The position numbers were made by a program, and so were the translations under genes. The notes under the pieces are model-generated. The model had not been told where the DNA came from and did no database searches. It saw only the letters and a list, made by a program, of their open reading frames with translations. A DNA stretch of 64,000 nt from Candidatus Zipacnadia bacterium. GTDB lineage: Bacteria > Armatimonadota > Zipacnadia > Zipacnadales > UBA5352. The stretch is taken from positions 124,001 through 188,000 of the forward strand of contig JALGSU010000004.1 of the NCBI GenBank assembly GCA_029821735.1, read 5' to 3'. Below are positions 1 through 7,740 of the stretch, piece after piece (position 1 is the first letter of the stretch; every line of letters begins with the position of its first letter).

Positions 1-2
1 AG

Positions 3-86
3 AGCGAGGTGCATCTGATCCGGCTCTACGATGCGAGCCAGTTCCCGTTCAGCCTGCAGGTGGCGCCAGCGCCACTGATGCCCTGA
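3..86 (+). CDS. C-terminal tail of a truncated upstream gene
   Basis: One plus-strand frame is open from the window edge to a TGA at 84-86 and encodes about 27 residues ending in APLMP. The residue mix looks protein-like and the frame stops just before the trmFO promoter, so this is probably the end of a gene lying mostly outside the window. Too little is present to name a family. It could also be non-coding sequence. Confidence 0.4.
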   Translation, partial: SEVHLIRLYDASQFPFSLQVAPAPLMP

Positions 87-105
87 GGCGGGTCGGGCGA
101 GCGTG

Positions 106-114
106 TGGTATAAT
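106..114 (+). promoter_or_regulatory. Extended -10 promoter of trmFO, probably leaderless
   Basis: TGGTATAAT is a consensus TATAAT with an extended-10 TG. It ends seven bases before the ATG at 122. Transcription would begin at or next to the A of the start codon. No -35 box or Shine-Dalgarno sequence is visible (TTCCGCCC precedes ATG), which fits an extended -10 promoter giving a leaderless mRNA. Confidence 0.6.
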
Positions 115-121
115 TCCGCCC

Positions 122-1453
122 ATGGACGCGAAACGATCTGATACAACCATCACCATTGTCGGCGGCGGGCTGGCAGGAGCTGAAGCTGCGTGGCAAGCTG
201 CTGAACGCGGTGTGCCAGTGGCCCTGTACGAAATGCGCCCGGATGTGCAGACGCCAGCGCATAGGACCGATCTGCTGGCTGAACTGGTGTGCAGCAACTC
301 CCTCAAAGCAGACGCCCCCGGCACGGCGCACGGTATCCTCAAGGCCGAACTGCGGCGGCTGGGGTCGCTCATCCTGCGCTGCGCCGAGGAGACTCGTGTG
401 CCCGCCGGCCAGGCCCTCGCTGTGGACCGCACGCGTTTCGCGGAGACCATCACCGGGGCCATCGAGGATCATCCGCTCATTGAACTGCGGCGCGAAGAAG
501 TGACCGCGATCCCTGAGGTCGGCCCGACGATCATCGCCACCGGGCCGCTGACGTCGCCCGGGCTGTCTGCGTCGCTGGCGGAGATGACTGGCGATAGCCG
601 TCTGTACTTCTACGATGCGTTGTCACCGATCCTGTCCACCGAAAGCGTGGACATGGATGTGGCGTTCATGGGCTCGCGCTACGGGAAGGGCGAGGCGGCC
701 TACATCAACTGCCCGATGGACGCCGAGCAATACGACGCGTTCTACGACGCGCTGATCTCAGCAGAACGCACGCTTCATGCTGACTACGATCCCGCCGAAC
801 TTTTCGAGGGCTGCCTGCCGGTGGAGATCATCGCCTCACGCGGGCGCGATGCACTGCGCTTTGGGCCGATGAAACCTGTCGGGCTCCAAGATCCGCGAAC
901 AGGCCATCGGCCGTGGGCGGTGCTGCAACTCCGCGCCGAGAACCAGGACCTGACCATGTACAACCTGGTGGGCTTTCAGACGTCGCTCAAATACGGCGAG
1001 CAGCGTCGCGTTTTCAGAATGATCCCCGGGCTGGCGAACGCGGAGTTCCTCCGCTACGGTGCCGTGCATCGCAACACCTACCTGGATGCGCCCAGTCTGC
1101 TGCGGCCCACGTGGCAGGCGCAGGCTCGCGACGACCTGTTCTTCGCCGGGCAGCTCACGGGCGTGGAGGGCTACATCGAGTCGACCGGGTCGGGGCTGAT
1201 GGCGGGGATGAATGCGGCGCGGTTGATGCAGGGCCTCGAGTTGATCACGCTGCCCGCAGGCACGATCATGGGGGCGCTGACCGCGCACATCACCGGTCCT
1301 CAGGGCGGGCGCTTCCAGCCGATGAACGCGAACTTCGGGCTCTTGCCGAGGGTCGAGGGCGGGCGCAGGAAGCGGCGCGAGAAGCGTGAGGAGCAGGGCC
1401 GCCGCGCGCTGGAAGTCCTGGACGCATTTATCGCCGAGCAGCTTCCCGGCTGA
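122..1453 (+). CDS. trmFO: tRNA (uracil-5-)-methyltransferase TrmFO, folate/FAD dependent
   Basis: The 443-residue product is a full-length TrmFO, the flavoprotein that makes m5U54 in the T-loop of tRNA using methylene-tetrahydrofolate and reduced FAD. The N-terminus has a GGGLAGAEAAW dinucleotide-binding motif near residues 14-24. The family's conserved cysteines appear as VCSNSLKAD (Cys57) and FEGCLPVE (Cys231), and the C-terminal STGSGLMAGMNAA stretch completes the FAD site. The ATG at 122 has no ribosome binding site but lies seven bases after a consensus -10. A Xer recombinase a few kilobases away, on the other strand, recalls the trmFO-xerC neighbourhood of Firmicutes. Confidence 0.95.
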   Translation: MDAKRSDTTITIVGGGLAGAEAAWQAAERGVPVALYEMRPDVQTPAHRTDLLAELVCSNSLKADAPGTAHGILKAELRRLGSLILRCAEETRVPAGQALAVDRTRFAETITGAIEDHPLIELRREEVTAIPEVGPTIIATGPLTSPGLSASLAEMTGDSRLYFYDALSPILSTESVDMDVAFMGSRYGKGEAAYINCPMDAEQYDAFYDALISAERTLHADYDPAELFEGCLPVEIIASRGRDALRFGPMKPVGLQDPRTGHRPWAVLQLRAENQDLTMYNLVGFQTSLKYGEQRRVFRMIPGLANAEFLRYGAVHRNTYLDAPSLLRPTWQAQARDDLFFAGQLTGVEGYIESTGSGLMAGMNAARLMQGLELITLPAGTIMGALTAHITGPQGGRFQPMNANFGLLPRVEGGRRKRREKREEQGRRALEVLDAFIAEQLPG

Positions 1454-1465
1454 GCGCGGAGCGTC

Positions 1466-2701
1466 CTACTCCGGGTCGAGGATGGCCCCATACGAACGCA
1501 ACTTCTCCTGCAGGGGCTCGACCGGCAGCGTCCGCACATCGCCGTGAGCCAGCGACATTGCCGCGCCGAGGCCGGCGGCCTCGCCCAAGGCAGAGCCTGG
1601 CGCCATGCGGCGCACCGATGAGTGGGCCACGTGGTCGGCGGAGATGCATCGGCCGGTGACGATCAGGTTCGACATCTGCTCGGTCACCAGGCAACGCCAC
1701 GGGACCCCGTAGCTTCGCTTCACCCCTGAGTACTCGCCGAGGCCCGCGTTTTGGCTGCCGTGGATATCGACCGGACAGGCGGCGCGCGCAATAGTGTCCT
1801 CGAAGCTCTTGCCAGTAACCACATCTTCGCTGGTCAGGATGTAGCGGCCCTGCACGTGGCGGCTCTCGCGCACTCCCAGAGCGGGCGCCGTCTGGGCGAT
1901 GTATGCGTTCTCGAAGCCGGGAATGCTCCCGCGGAACGCGTCCAGGATCCCCCACGCTTGGCGCCGGCACTCAATAGTTGCGTAGGTGAGGTCGCCGACG
2001 TCGCAGCCATCCAGATCCTCAACTTCGGTCATGTTGACGTAGACGCTGTCGGGGCGCTGGGCCCAGAAGATGCACAGCAGGCGGTAGCTCAGCGGGCCAG
2101 CCTGCCGGTAGAGTTCGCGCATCTCCTGGTATTCCGGGCAGCGCTCGCGCTCGACGCCTGAGAGCAGGAACATCAGAGTGATGCCCTGCGAACCTTCCTC
2201 GATCGGCACGCCGGCAGCGACCGCGAGGTCACCGTCGCCGGTGGCATCGACGAACAGATCGCCGCGAAGCTCGAGTTCGCCAGACTTGGACACAGCCCGG
2301 AGCGCGGTGATGCGGTCTCCGTCACGATCCACGCCGCTGATCCAGGAGTGGTAAAGCAGAGAGACGCCGTGGTCGAGAGCCGCTTGCTCGAGCTCTCGCT
2401 TGAGATACTCGGCGTCGCAGGTGGGCCCGTAGTGAGTGAGTTCGGTGGCACTGTCTGGCTCGCGCTCGATCATGCCCTCGAGGATGCGCCTGGCCGTCCC
2501 GCCGATCACGTAGGTGCCATTGATGCCCCAGGTTGTGATGGGCTGCACAAGACCGAGCGTCGCCATGCCGCCGAGCGCCGCGTAGCGCTCGACCAGGAGC
2601 ACCCGTGCACCCTCGCGGCCAGCGGCGATTGCTGCCATCGTGCCGGAAATGCCTCCGCCGGCCACGACGACGTCGAACGGGCCTTCATCGTGTCTGATCA
2701 T
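1466..2701 (-). CDS. FAD-dependent oxidoreductase (FAD_oxidored family)
   Basis: The product of about 411 residues begins with a Rossmann FAD-binding motif, VVVAGGGISGTMAA, followed by the VLLVER strand that ends in the acidic ribose-binding residue. A second FAD-contact motif, DATGDGDLAVAAG, lies mid-protein. The C-terminal RCISADHVAHSSVR and GEAAGLGAA segments fit the PF12831-type family, which is common in environmental bacteria and whose substrates are mostly unknown. No signal peptide is visible. The ATG at 2701 is preferred over an upstream TTG at 2722 because an AGG lies five bases before it. It is convergent with trmFO with only 12 bases between them and may be transcribed with the genes upstream on the minus strand. 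Confidence 0.8.
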   Translation of the reverse strand: MIRHDEGPFDVVVAGGGISGTMAAIAAGREGARVLLVERYAALGGMATLGLVQPITTWGINGTYVIGGTARRILEGMIEREPDSATELTHYGPTCDAEYLKRELEQAALDHGVSLLYHSWISGVDRDGDRITALRAVSKSGELELRGDLFVDATGDGDLAVAAGVPIEEGSQGITLMFLLSGVERERCPEYQEMRELYRQAGPLSYRLLCIFWAQRPDSVYVNMTEVEDLDGCDVGDLTYATIECRRQAWGILDAFRGSIPGFENAYIAQTAPALGVRESRHVQGRYILTSEDVVTGKSFEDTIARAACPVDIHGSQNAGLGEYSGVKRSYGVPWRCLVTEQMSNLIVTGRCISADHVAHSSVRRMAPGSALGEAAGLGAAMSLAHGDVRTLPVEPLQEKLRSYGAILDPE

Positions 2702-2745
2702 GATGGCCTGCCTGTCTGGCAATAGATGAGTTGGCTCGTTAACTA

Positions 2746-3258
2746 CTATGCGTCTGCGGGTGGCAGGACGTCGAGGAGCACCTGCTCGATCAGGTCAATA
2801 GCGTGCAGCGCCTCTTCGCTCATATCGTCGCCCATCCCGATCTGATTGAGGTTGGGCTGCACACCCACTAGGTAGGTCTCGGCGCCGGAGTCGAGTCTGA
2901 CATACGCCGCGAACATCTCCAGCGACGGTCTGTGTGAGACCCCCGGCACGGGTGGGAGATCTTCAGCCACCGCCAGGCGCACACTGCCGGGCGGCAGAAG
3001 TGCGTTCGCGGCGTCAAGCAGCAGGATCACATCAGGCTTGAGCGCCGAGGCGCGCACGGCGTAGTTCTCCGGCACGTCGTACGCGTGGAACACCGTCGCG
3101 CCCACCTTGCCCTCGAGGCGTTCGGCGAGGACGACGCCAAGTGCATCATCACCGCGCAACGCATTGCCGACGCCTACCACGACCACCTTGCGGTCAGTCA
3201 GACATTCGGCAAGCTGGTCGCGCAGGGCCTGCAGTTCCTCGGGTGTGGGGTATTTCAT
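2746..3258 (-). CDS. HycI/HupD-like hydrogenase maturation endopeptidase homologue, orphan
   Basis: The 170-residue protein matches the nickel-hydrogenase maturation peptidase family (COG0680). It has GVGNALRGDDALG near residues 29-41, where Asp38 sits at the usual metal-binding Glu/Asp position. A second acidic ligand is at LLLDAAN (Asp82) and a histidine at GVSHRPSLE (His109). Family members remove the C-terminal tail of hydrogenase large subunits. No hydrogenase subunit or hyp gene is visible in this window, so the substrate is unknown. Its ATG overlaps the TGA of the upstream Xer gene (ATGA), and GAGGAG precedes the start, so the two are translationally coupled. Confidence 0.8.
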   Translation of the reverse strand: MKYPTPEELQALRDQLAECLTDRKVVVVGVGNALRGDDALGVVLAERLEGKVGATVFHAYDVPENYAVRASALKPDVILLLDAANALLPPGSVRLAVAEDLPPVPGVSHRPSLEMFAAYVRLDSGAETYLVGVQPNLNQIGMGDDMSEEALHAIDLIEQVLLDVLPPADA

Positions 3259-4259
3259 AGTGTCTCCTCGTCGGTCAGAGTACCCGCAGGCACGGCGTCG
3301 GCCTCGGGATCGGCGAGCCAGTCGCGCACTGGTGTGCGCACCCGCAGTCTGGCCGGCTGAGTATAGCGGCGCGTAGTCTCGATCTGCGCGTGTCCGAGCT
3401 GCAGCGCGAGCACCTCAAGACGCTCGCCCAAGAGACGCTGCTGGTTCGCGTACGTGTGGCGCAGGTTGTGCGGGCTGATGGCGCGGCCTATCCCAGCTCG
3501 AAGGGCATACTCGCGCACCAGACGGTATATCTGCATTCGGCCGAGGAAGCCGCCCTTGCGTGACGGGAAAAGCGGATCGTCATCGCCGCGTCCCTGGGCG
3601 CTCTCCTCGCGCCATGCATTGATGACTCCATATGCCGAGCCGGGAATTTCGACCTCCCGTTGCTTGTCCCCTTTTCCGCGATTGACCTCCAGCCAGAAGC
3701 GCCCGCCCGCCTCGTAGATGTCGCCGCGGCGCAGGGCCGCGAGTTCACTCACGCGCAGGCCACTTTGGAGCAACAGCAGGATGATACCTCGATCGCGGGG
3801 TATGTGCCAGGCGGCGCGCAGCAGATCGTCGGCTTCCTCGCGGTCGAGGATGTCTTTCTGAGTGAGCTCGCGCCGGCCGGGCAAAGTCAGGAACTCGCTG
3901 ACGCGCTCGGGAGGCATGTGGGGCGTCAGGCCATACGCGTAGCAGAAGCGCAGGAAGGAGCGCACCGAGTAGATGCGCGCGCGGATGGTGTCGGGGGCCA
4001 TCCCGCCCTCTCCCGCTTCGTGTGCGGCCCTCGCCGCGAGGAGGGATTCATTGTAGGCGATGATAGTGTCGCCATCTATGGCGGTCACATCGGTCAAGCC
4101 AACGCGGTCAAAGAAGTCATGGACCTGGCGGCGGTACTGCTCACGAGTGTTGGCACTGTCTTTAGACGCGAGGAAGCGATCAAGCACGTCCTGATAGTGA
4201 ACCGGTCCCGGGGAGGAACCCGCTCGGGGTCGCCTGGTGATCTTGCGGGAGGCTGGCAT
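3255..4259 (-). CDS. Tyrosine recombinase, XerC/XerD type
   Basis: The 334-residue protein has an N-terminal SAM-like core-binding domain (about residues 20-115) and a C-terminal catalytic domain. The tyrosine-recombinase residues are Arg169 (SGLRVSEL), Lys near 196, His264 and Arg267 (HNLRH), His290 (LGHAQ) and the nucleophile Tyr299 (TTRRYT). Xer enzymes resolve chromosome dimers at dif. The stretch before the core domain is basic. No attachment-site repeats or phage genes are nearby, so a housekeeping Xer is more likely than an integrase. AGGTGAGG precedes the ATG, and a good promoter lies at 4318-4346. Whether it is XerC, XerD or a solitary Xer cannot be told here. Confidence 0.85.
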   Translation of the reverse strand: MPASRKITRRPRAGSSPGPVHYQDVLDRFLASKDSANTREQYRRQVHDFFDRVGLTDVTAIDGDTIIAYNESLLAARAAHEAGEGGMAPDTIRARIYSVRSFLRFCYAYGLTPHMPPERVSEFLTLPGRRELTQKDILDREEADDLLRAAWHIPRDRGIILLLLQSGLRVSELAALRRGDIYEAGGRFWLEVNRGKGDKQREVEIPGSAYGVINAWREESAQGRGDDDPLFPSRKGGFLGRMQIYRLVREYALRAGIGRAISPHNLRHTYANQQRLLGERLEVLALQLGHAQIETTRRYTQPARLRVRTPVRDWLADPEADAVPAGTLTDEETL

Positions 4260-4317
4260 GGTGCCTCACCTGCGTCTGCGATGAAAGGCTGCGATGCGCA
4301 AGAGCAATGCTGGAGGC

Positions 4318-4346
4318 ATTATAGCCCGCGCGAGTGCGCGGGGCAA
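4318..4346 (-). promoter_or_regulatory. Promoter of the xer-protease pair
   Basis: On the minus strand a TTGCCC box (4341-4346) is separated by 17 bases from a perfect TATAAT (4318-4323). The predicted start of transcription is near 4311, about 50 bases before the recombinase ATG at 4259. Confidence 0.6.
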
Positions 4347-4397
4347 GCTCGCAGACACCTCGCGCAGGAGCAGGCGGGGCTCAAAGCGAACTCTTGC

Positions 4398-5432
4398 ATG
4401 ACTATGGGAGTCACCCTTACCCGCAAAGAACGCGTACTGGCGGCGATCGGGCACGAGGAGACCGAGCGCATTCCCTACGGGATCATGTGGGTGCCTGCCA
4501 TCGGCAATCAACTTGCCGAACACTACGGCACGACGCATCTGCACGATGCTGTGAGCAACCACGTGTACATTGTCGGTGGCGCTGCGAAGAAGCCCCTGTA
4601 CGCCGATCCTGCCAAGCATGGGCCGACCATCATCGATGACTTTGGGGTCGTCTGGGAGACCACCCGGCGGGACCGGGGTCACGTGCTGGAGTATCCGCTC
4701 AATGAGCCGAGATTGAGTGGCTACCAGTTCCCGGATCCCGATGCCCCCGGGCGTTTCGACGGACTGGCGGAGGCCGTGGCCCGACATGCGGACATGTTCG
4801 TCGCCGGGGTATCAGGGGACTTGTGGGAGCGGGCCAGCTTCATGCGGCCGCTTGATGCGCTGCTGGTCGACCTGTACGTCAATCCGGGGTTCGTGCATGA
4901 ACTGCTGGACGAGCTCTGCGAGATCAATCTGCGTACTCTCACGAGGCTGATGGAGCTGCCCATCGACGCGGTCTTCATCTCCGATGACTACGGCAATCAG
5001 CGCCAACTGATGATGTCCCCCGACCACTGGCGAGAGTTTGTGAGGCCTCGCCTGGCGCGCATACTCGATCTGGCGCGATCGGGCGGTCTCAACACGATGC
5101 TGCACTCGTGCGGGTGCGTGACGGAGATCATTCCCGACCTGATCGAGATCGGGCTGGATGTGCTGCACCCCATCCAGCCGGAGGCCATGGATGTTTTCGC
5201 GCTCAAGCGCGAGTTTGGGCGTGACCTGACGCTGTGGGGAGGGATCAGCACCCAGCGGACTCTGCCGCGGGGAACTCCCGAAGAGGTGCGCGCGGAGGTG
5301 TGCGAGAAGGCTCAGCGACTGGGCGAGGGAGGCGGGTACATTCTGGAGCCGGGGATCACCGTCCAGGAAGATGTGCCTCTGGATAACGTGCTGGCGTTGA
5401 TTGACCAAGCGAGGGATTATGCGCGTGAGTAG
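4398..5432 (+). CDS. Uroporphyrinogen-decarboxylase-family protein (UROD/methyltransferase fold)
   Basis: The product of about 344 residues starts with the TRKERVLAAI opening typical of UROD-fold proteins that are not true HemE. A HSCGC motif within LNTMLHSCGCVTEII matches the zinc-thiolate H-x-C site of the cobamide:CoM methyltransferase branch. LHPIQPEAMD and LWGGISTQ are further family signatures. It may therefore move methyl groups between a corrinoid and a thiol rather than make haem, but the substrate is unknown. The open frame extends far upstream only as a shadow of the xer gene. ATG 4398 or 4404 fits the family N-terminus; neither has a strong Shine-Dalgarno sequence. The next gene starts inside its last codons. 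Confidence 0.8.
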   Translation: MTMGVTLTRKERVLAAIGHEETERIPYGIMWVPAIGNQLAEHYGTTHLHDAVSNHVYIVGGAAKKPLYADPAKHGPTIIDDFGVVWETTRRDRGHVLEYPLNEPRLSGYQFPDPDAPGRFDGLAEAVARHADMFVAGVSGDLWERASFMRPLDALLVDLYVNPGFVHELLDELCEINLRTLTRLMELPIDAVFISDDYGNQRQLMMSPDHWREFVRPRLARILDLARSGGLNTMLHSCGCVTEIIPDLIEIGLDVLHPIQPEAMDVFALKREFGRDLTLWGGISTQRTLPRGTPEEVRAEVCEKAQRLGEGGGYILEPGITVQEDVPLDNVLALIDQARDYARE

Positions 5433-6591
5433 CATCGCGATCACAGGCGGGAAGATCATTGATGGAACCGGCGTCGATCCCCTCGAAGTGGGAGTGGTGC
5501 TCGTCGAGGACGAGTGCATCGCGGCGGCGGGCGCAGTGGGCGAGGTGGCCGTACCCGAGGATGTTCAGGTCATCGACGCCAGCGGCATGACCGTCATGCC
5601 GGGCGTTATCGACTGCCACCAGCATGTTGGCACCGGGTATGCGCCGATCAAACGGCTGCAGGAGTCGCTGCGCCGAGGCGTGACGACTCTCGCGCAGGTC
5701 ACCGGCGGGCCCGAAGCCGCGAAGCTGCGGGACGCCATCGAGAGTGGTATCGTGGGTGGCTGCGCGCGCTACCATGTGGGGATGGTGGTGAGTTGCACTT
5801 TCGGGCATCTTCGGCGCGCAGACGGCAATGTCGAAGGCGTGCTCGCCGACGGTCCGTGGGAGGTGCGCCGCGGTGTGCGTCAGATGGTGCAGGCGGGCGC
5901 CGACTTTATCAAGACCTCTGCATCGGGGGGCTTCCAGTGGGGCGACGAAGCCCTGACGTTCCGCAACTACACGCTCGAGGAACTGCAGGCTCTGGTCGAC
6001 GAGGCCCACGCCTGGCACAGGCGAGTGATGGTGCACGCACATATTCAGCCGGGGATCAACAACTCCATCGAGGCTGGCTGCGATTCGATTCACCACTGTG
6101 CGCTGATCGATGACGAGGGCCTCCAGCGGCTGGCGGACAGTGGGCTGTGGTACGTGCCGACTCTGCACATTACCTCCGAGGCCTCATACAACAACGAGCA
6201 CTGGAAGAGGTCCATGCCGCATATGACTGACCGCATGGAGCAGGCCAGTCCGATCCATCGCGAGGGCGTGCGCAAGGCGCATGAGATGGGCATCCCGATG
6301 GCTGTGGGTACCGATGGCAAAGCGGGGGACGCTATGCACGAGATGATGGAGATGGTGACCTGCGGGCTCTCGCCCATGGACACCATCGTGGCAGGGACGC
6401 TCAACGCCGCGCGAGTGCTGGGCATCGACGAGATGACGGGTACGCTGCACGCGGGGAAGAAGGCTGACATCATAGTCGTGGACGGCGATCCGCTGGCCGA
6501 TATCTCGGTGCTGTATGATGAAGCGAAGATCGTGTTGGCAATGCGTGACGGGACCCGTGAGATGGTGCAGCAGGGGTTCGCGGTTCGGTAA
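5419..6591 (+). CDS. Amidohydrolase (imidazolonepropionase/prolidase-like, COG1228)
   Basis: The 390-residue metal-dependent hydrolase has the N-terminal DCHQH metal motif, a lysine in FIKTSASGG that could be carboxylated, the VHAHIQPG and IHHC histidines, and the terminal aspartate in VGTDGKAGD. It ends with the beta-sandwich motif KKADIIVVDGDPL. This set fits cytosolic dinuclear amidohydrolases of the prolidase/imidazolonepropionase group. The substrate cannot be told. Its ATG lies 14 bases inside the preceding UROD-family gene, with GAGGG just upstream, so the two genes are coupled and probably act in one catabolic step series. Confidence 0.85.
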   Translation: MRVSSIAITGGKIIDGTGVDPLEVGVVLVEDECIAAAGAVGEVAVPEDVQVIDASGMTVMPGVIDCHQHVGTGYAPIKRLQESLRRGVTTLAQVTGGPEAAKLRDAIESGIVGGCARYHVGMVVSCTFGHLRRADGNVEGVLADGPWEVRRGVRQMVQAGADFIKTSASGGFQWGDEALTFRNYTLEELQALVDEAHAWHRRVMVHAHIQPGINNSIEAGCDSIHHCALIDDEGLQRLADSGLWYVPTLHITSEASYNNEHWKRSMPHMTDRMEQASPIHREGVRKAHEMGIPMAVGTDGKAGDAMHEMMEMVTCGLSPMDTIVAGTLNAARVLGIDEMTGTLHAGKKADIIVVDGDPLADISVLYDEAKIVLAMRDGTREMVQQGFAVR

Positions 6592-6658
6592 CGAATTGGG
6601 TAGATCGTGCGAAGAACGAGCGGGGAAGAGCGCCAACATCAGCTCGGAGGTGTTCACG

Positions 6659-7666
6659 GTGGGTCAACTGACGCGGCGATGGACGTTGTGCATTCTCGCG
6701 CTCGTGTGTCTGACCGGACTTGCTTGGGCGGCACCGCCAACGCTGACCGTCGATGGCAGACCGATGCAGCTCCCTGCGCCACTGAAGTTCGTCTCGGGCC
6801 AGGGGTATCTGGTCATCGCGGTGGAGTTCTTCCAACACTTGGGCATAGAGCCCCAGTGGCATGCGCCCACGCAGACCATCTCAGGCTCCAAGTGGACCCG
6901 AACTGCCTGGTTCACGATGGGCGCGGACAAGTTCAAGATCAGCCTGCCGGCAGGCCCGGTCCGCAAAGCTGCGCGACCGAAGGCTCGTCTGGTTGGCACA
7001 TCACCATACATTCCGCTCAAGCCATGCGCTCAGGCGTTCGGCTACAAGCTCAAGTGGAACACGCCCAACAAGACGATCAATCTGGTAACTCCGACAAAAG
7101 AGATTGTGGAAGGGAGCTTCCTCGCTTACTACCCTCAAGGGATGGACATGATCAACATCCATACGTATGTTGGGGATGCCCAGGCCTCTCTTTACTTGGA
7201 GTCAATGCCGCCTCCTTTCATCACCCGCACCAATCTGACCACCGGGCAGTGCTCCGAGGTGGCGATGACAGAGATCCAGCAGGGCGATCACATCAAAGCC
7301 CACCGAACTCCGGGGGGCAACGTGTGGAAGTTTGAGGCCGAGTACCAGGCCATCCGCGGCACCATAGTGAGTGTGAGCGCGGACAACATGGTGCTGCGCC
7401 ACACAGCGCCAACAACGCCGGGGTCGGCGACGCTGGTGCAGGAGGGGCGCTACACTTTCGGTCCGCAGGCGATGGGGCTTGGCGGCAGTCCGCCTGTCAT
7501 AGACGAAAGTGGACATTATGCATCTCTGCACGGCCTCTCCGCAGGGATGGCGGTAACCATCATCATCAACCCGCACACCCGTCATCTGTGGTGCGTGGAC
7601 CTCAGGCCCGCGATGATCATCCAGCCCAAGCCTCAGGACACGACCGTGACCATCCAGAATCCGTAG
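6659..7666 (+). CDS. Secreted protein with copper-amine-oxidase N-terminal-like (stalk) domain
   Basis: The 335-residue protein has a signal peptide (basic start, hydrophobic stretch CILALVCLTGL, then AWA-A). It is followed by a copper amine oxidase N-domain-like region (about residues 28-140) with paired strand motifs LTVDGRPMQLPAP, YLVIAVEFFQHLGIEPQWH and GYKLKWN. This module is a cell-surface stalk or binding domain and is not catalytic by itself. The C-terminal half is beta-rich and unrecognised. GTG 6659 is the start because GGAGG lies eight bases upstream and the signal peptide begins there; the frame reads further upstream only by overlapping the amidohydrolase. A hairpin terminator follows at 7687. 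Confidence 0.75.
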   Translation: MGQLTRRWTLCILALVCLTGLAWAAPPTLTVDGRPMQLPAPLKFVSGQGYLVIAVEFFQHLGIEPQWHAPTQTISGSKWTRTAWFTMGADKFKISLPAGPVRKAARPKARLVGTSPYIPLKPCAQAFGYKLKWNTPNKTINLVTPTKEIVEGSFLAYYPQGMDMINIHTYVGDAQASLYLESMPPPFITRTNLTTGQCSEVAMTEIQQGDHIKAHRTPGGNVWKFEAEYQAIRGTIVSVSADNMVLRHTAPTTPGSATLVQEGRYTFGPQAMGLGGSPPVIDESGHYASLHGLSAGMAVTIIINPHTRHLWCVDLRPAMIIQPKPQDTTVTIQNP

Positions 7667-7686
7667 ACGCATCCCCACACGCGGAA

Positions 7687-7719
7687 ACGGGCCCGCAACC
7701 CTCGTGGCTGCGGGCCCGT
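7687..7719. terminator. Bidirectional hairpin between convergent genes
   Basis: An 11-bp perfect inverted repeat (ACGGGCCCGCA with TGCGGGCCCGT) surrounds an 11-base loop. It sits between the plus-strand stop at 7666 and the minus-strand stop at 7741. No run of T follows on either strand. Confidence 0.65.
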
Positions 7720-7740
7720 GTAGTTCTGGCGGTGGATCAA

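Noticed and set aside
3255-4346. Tyrosine recombinase as part of an integrated mobile element
   Set aside because: No flanking direct repeats, tRNA target or phage genes are visible. Its place near trmFO fits a chromosomal Xer.
3660-4397. Long N-terminal extension of the UROD-family protein at 4398
   Set aside because: The extension is antisense to the recombinase gene and the family N-terminus begins at 4398-4404.
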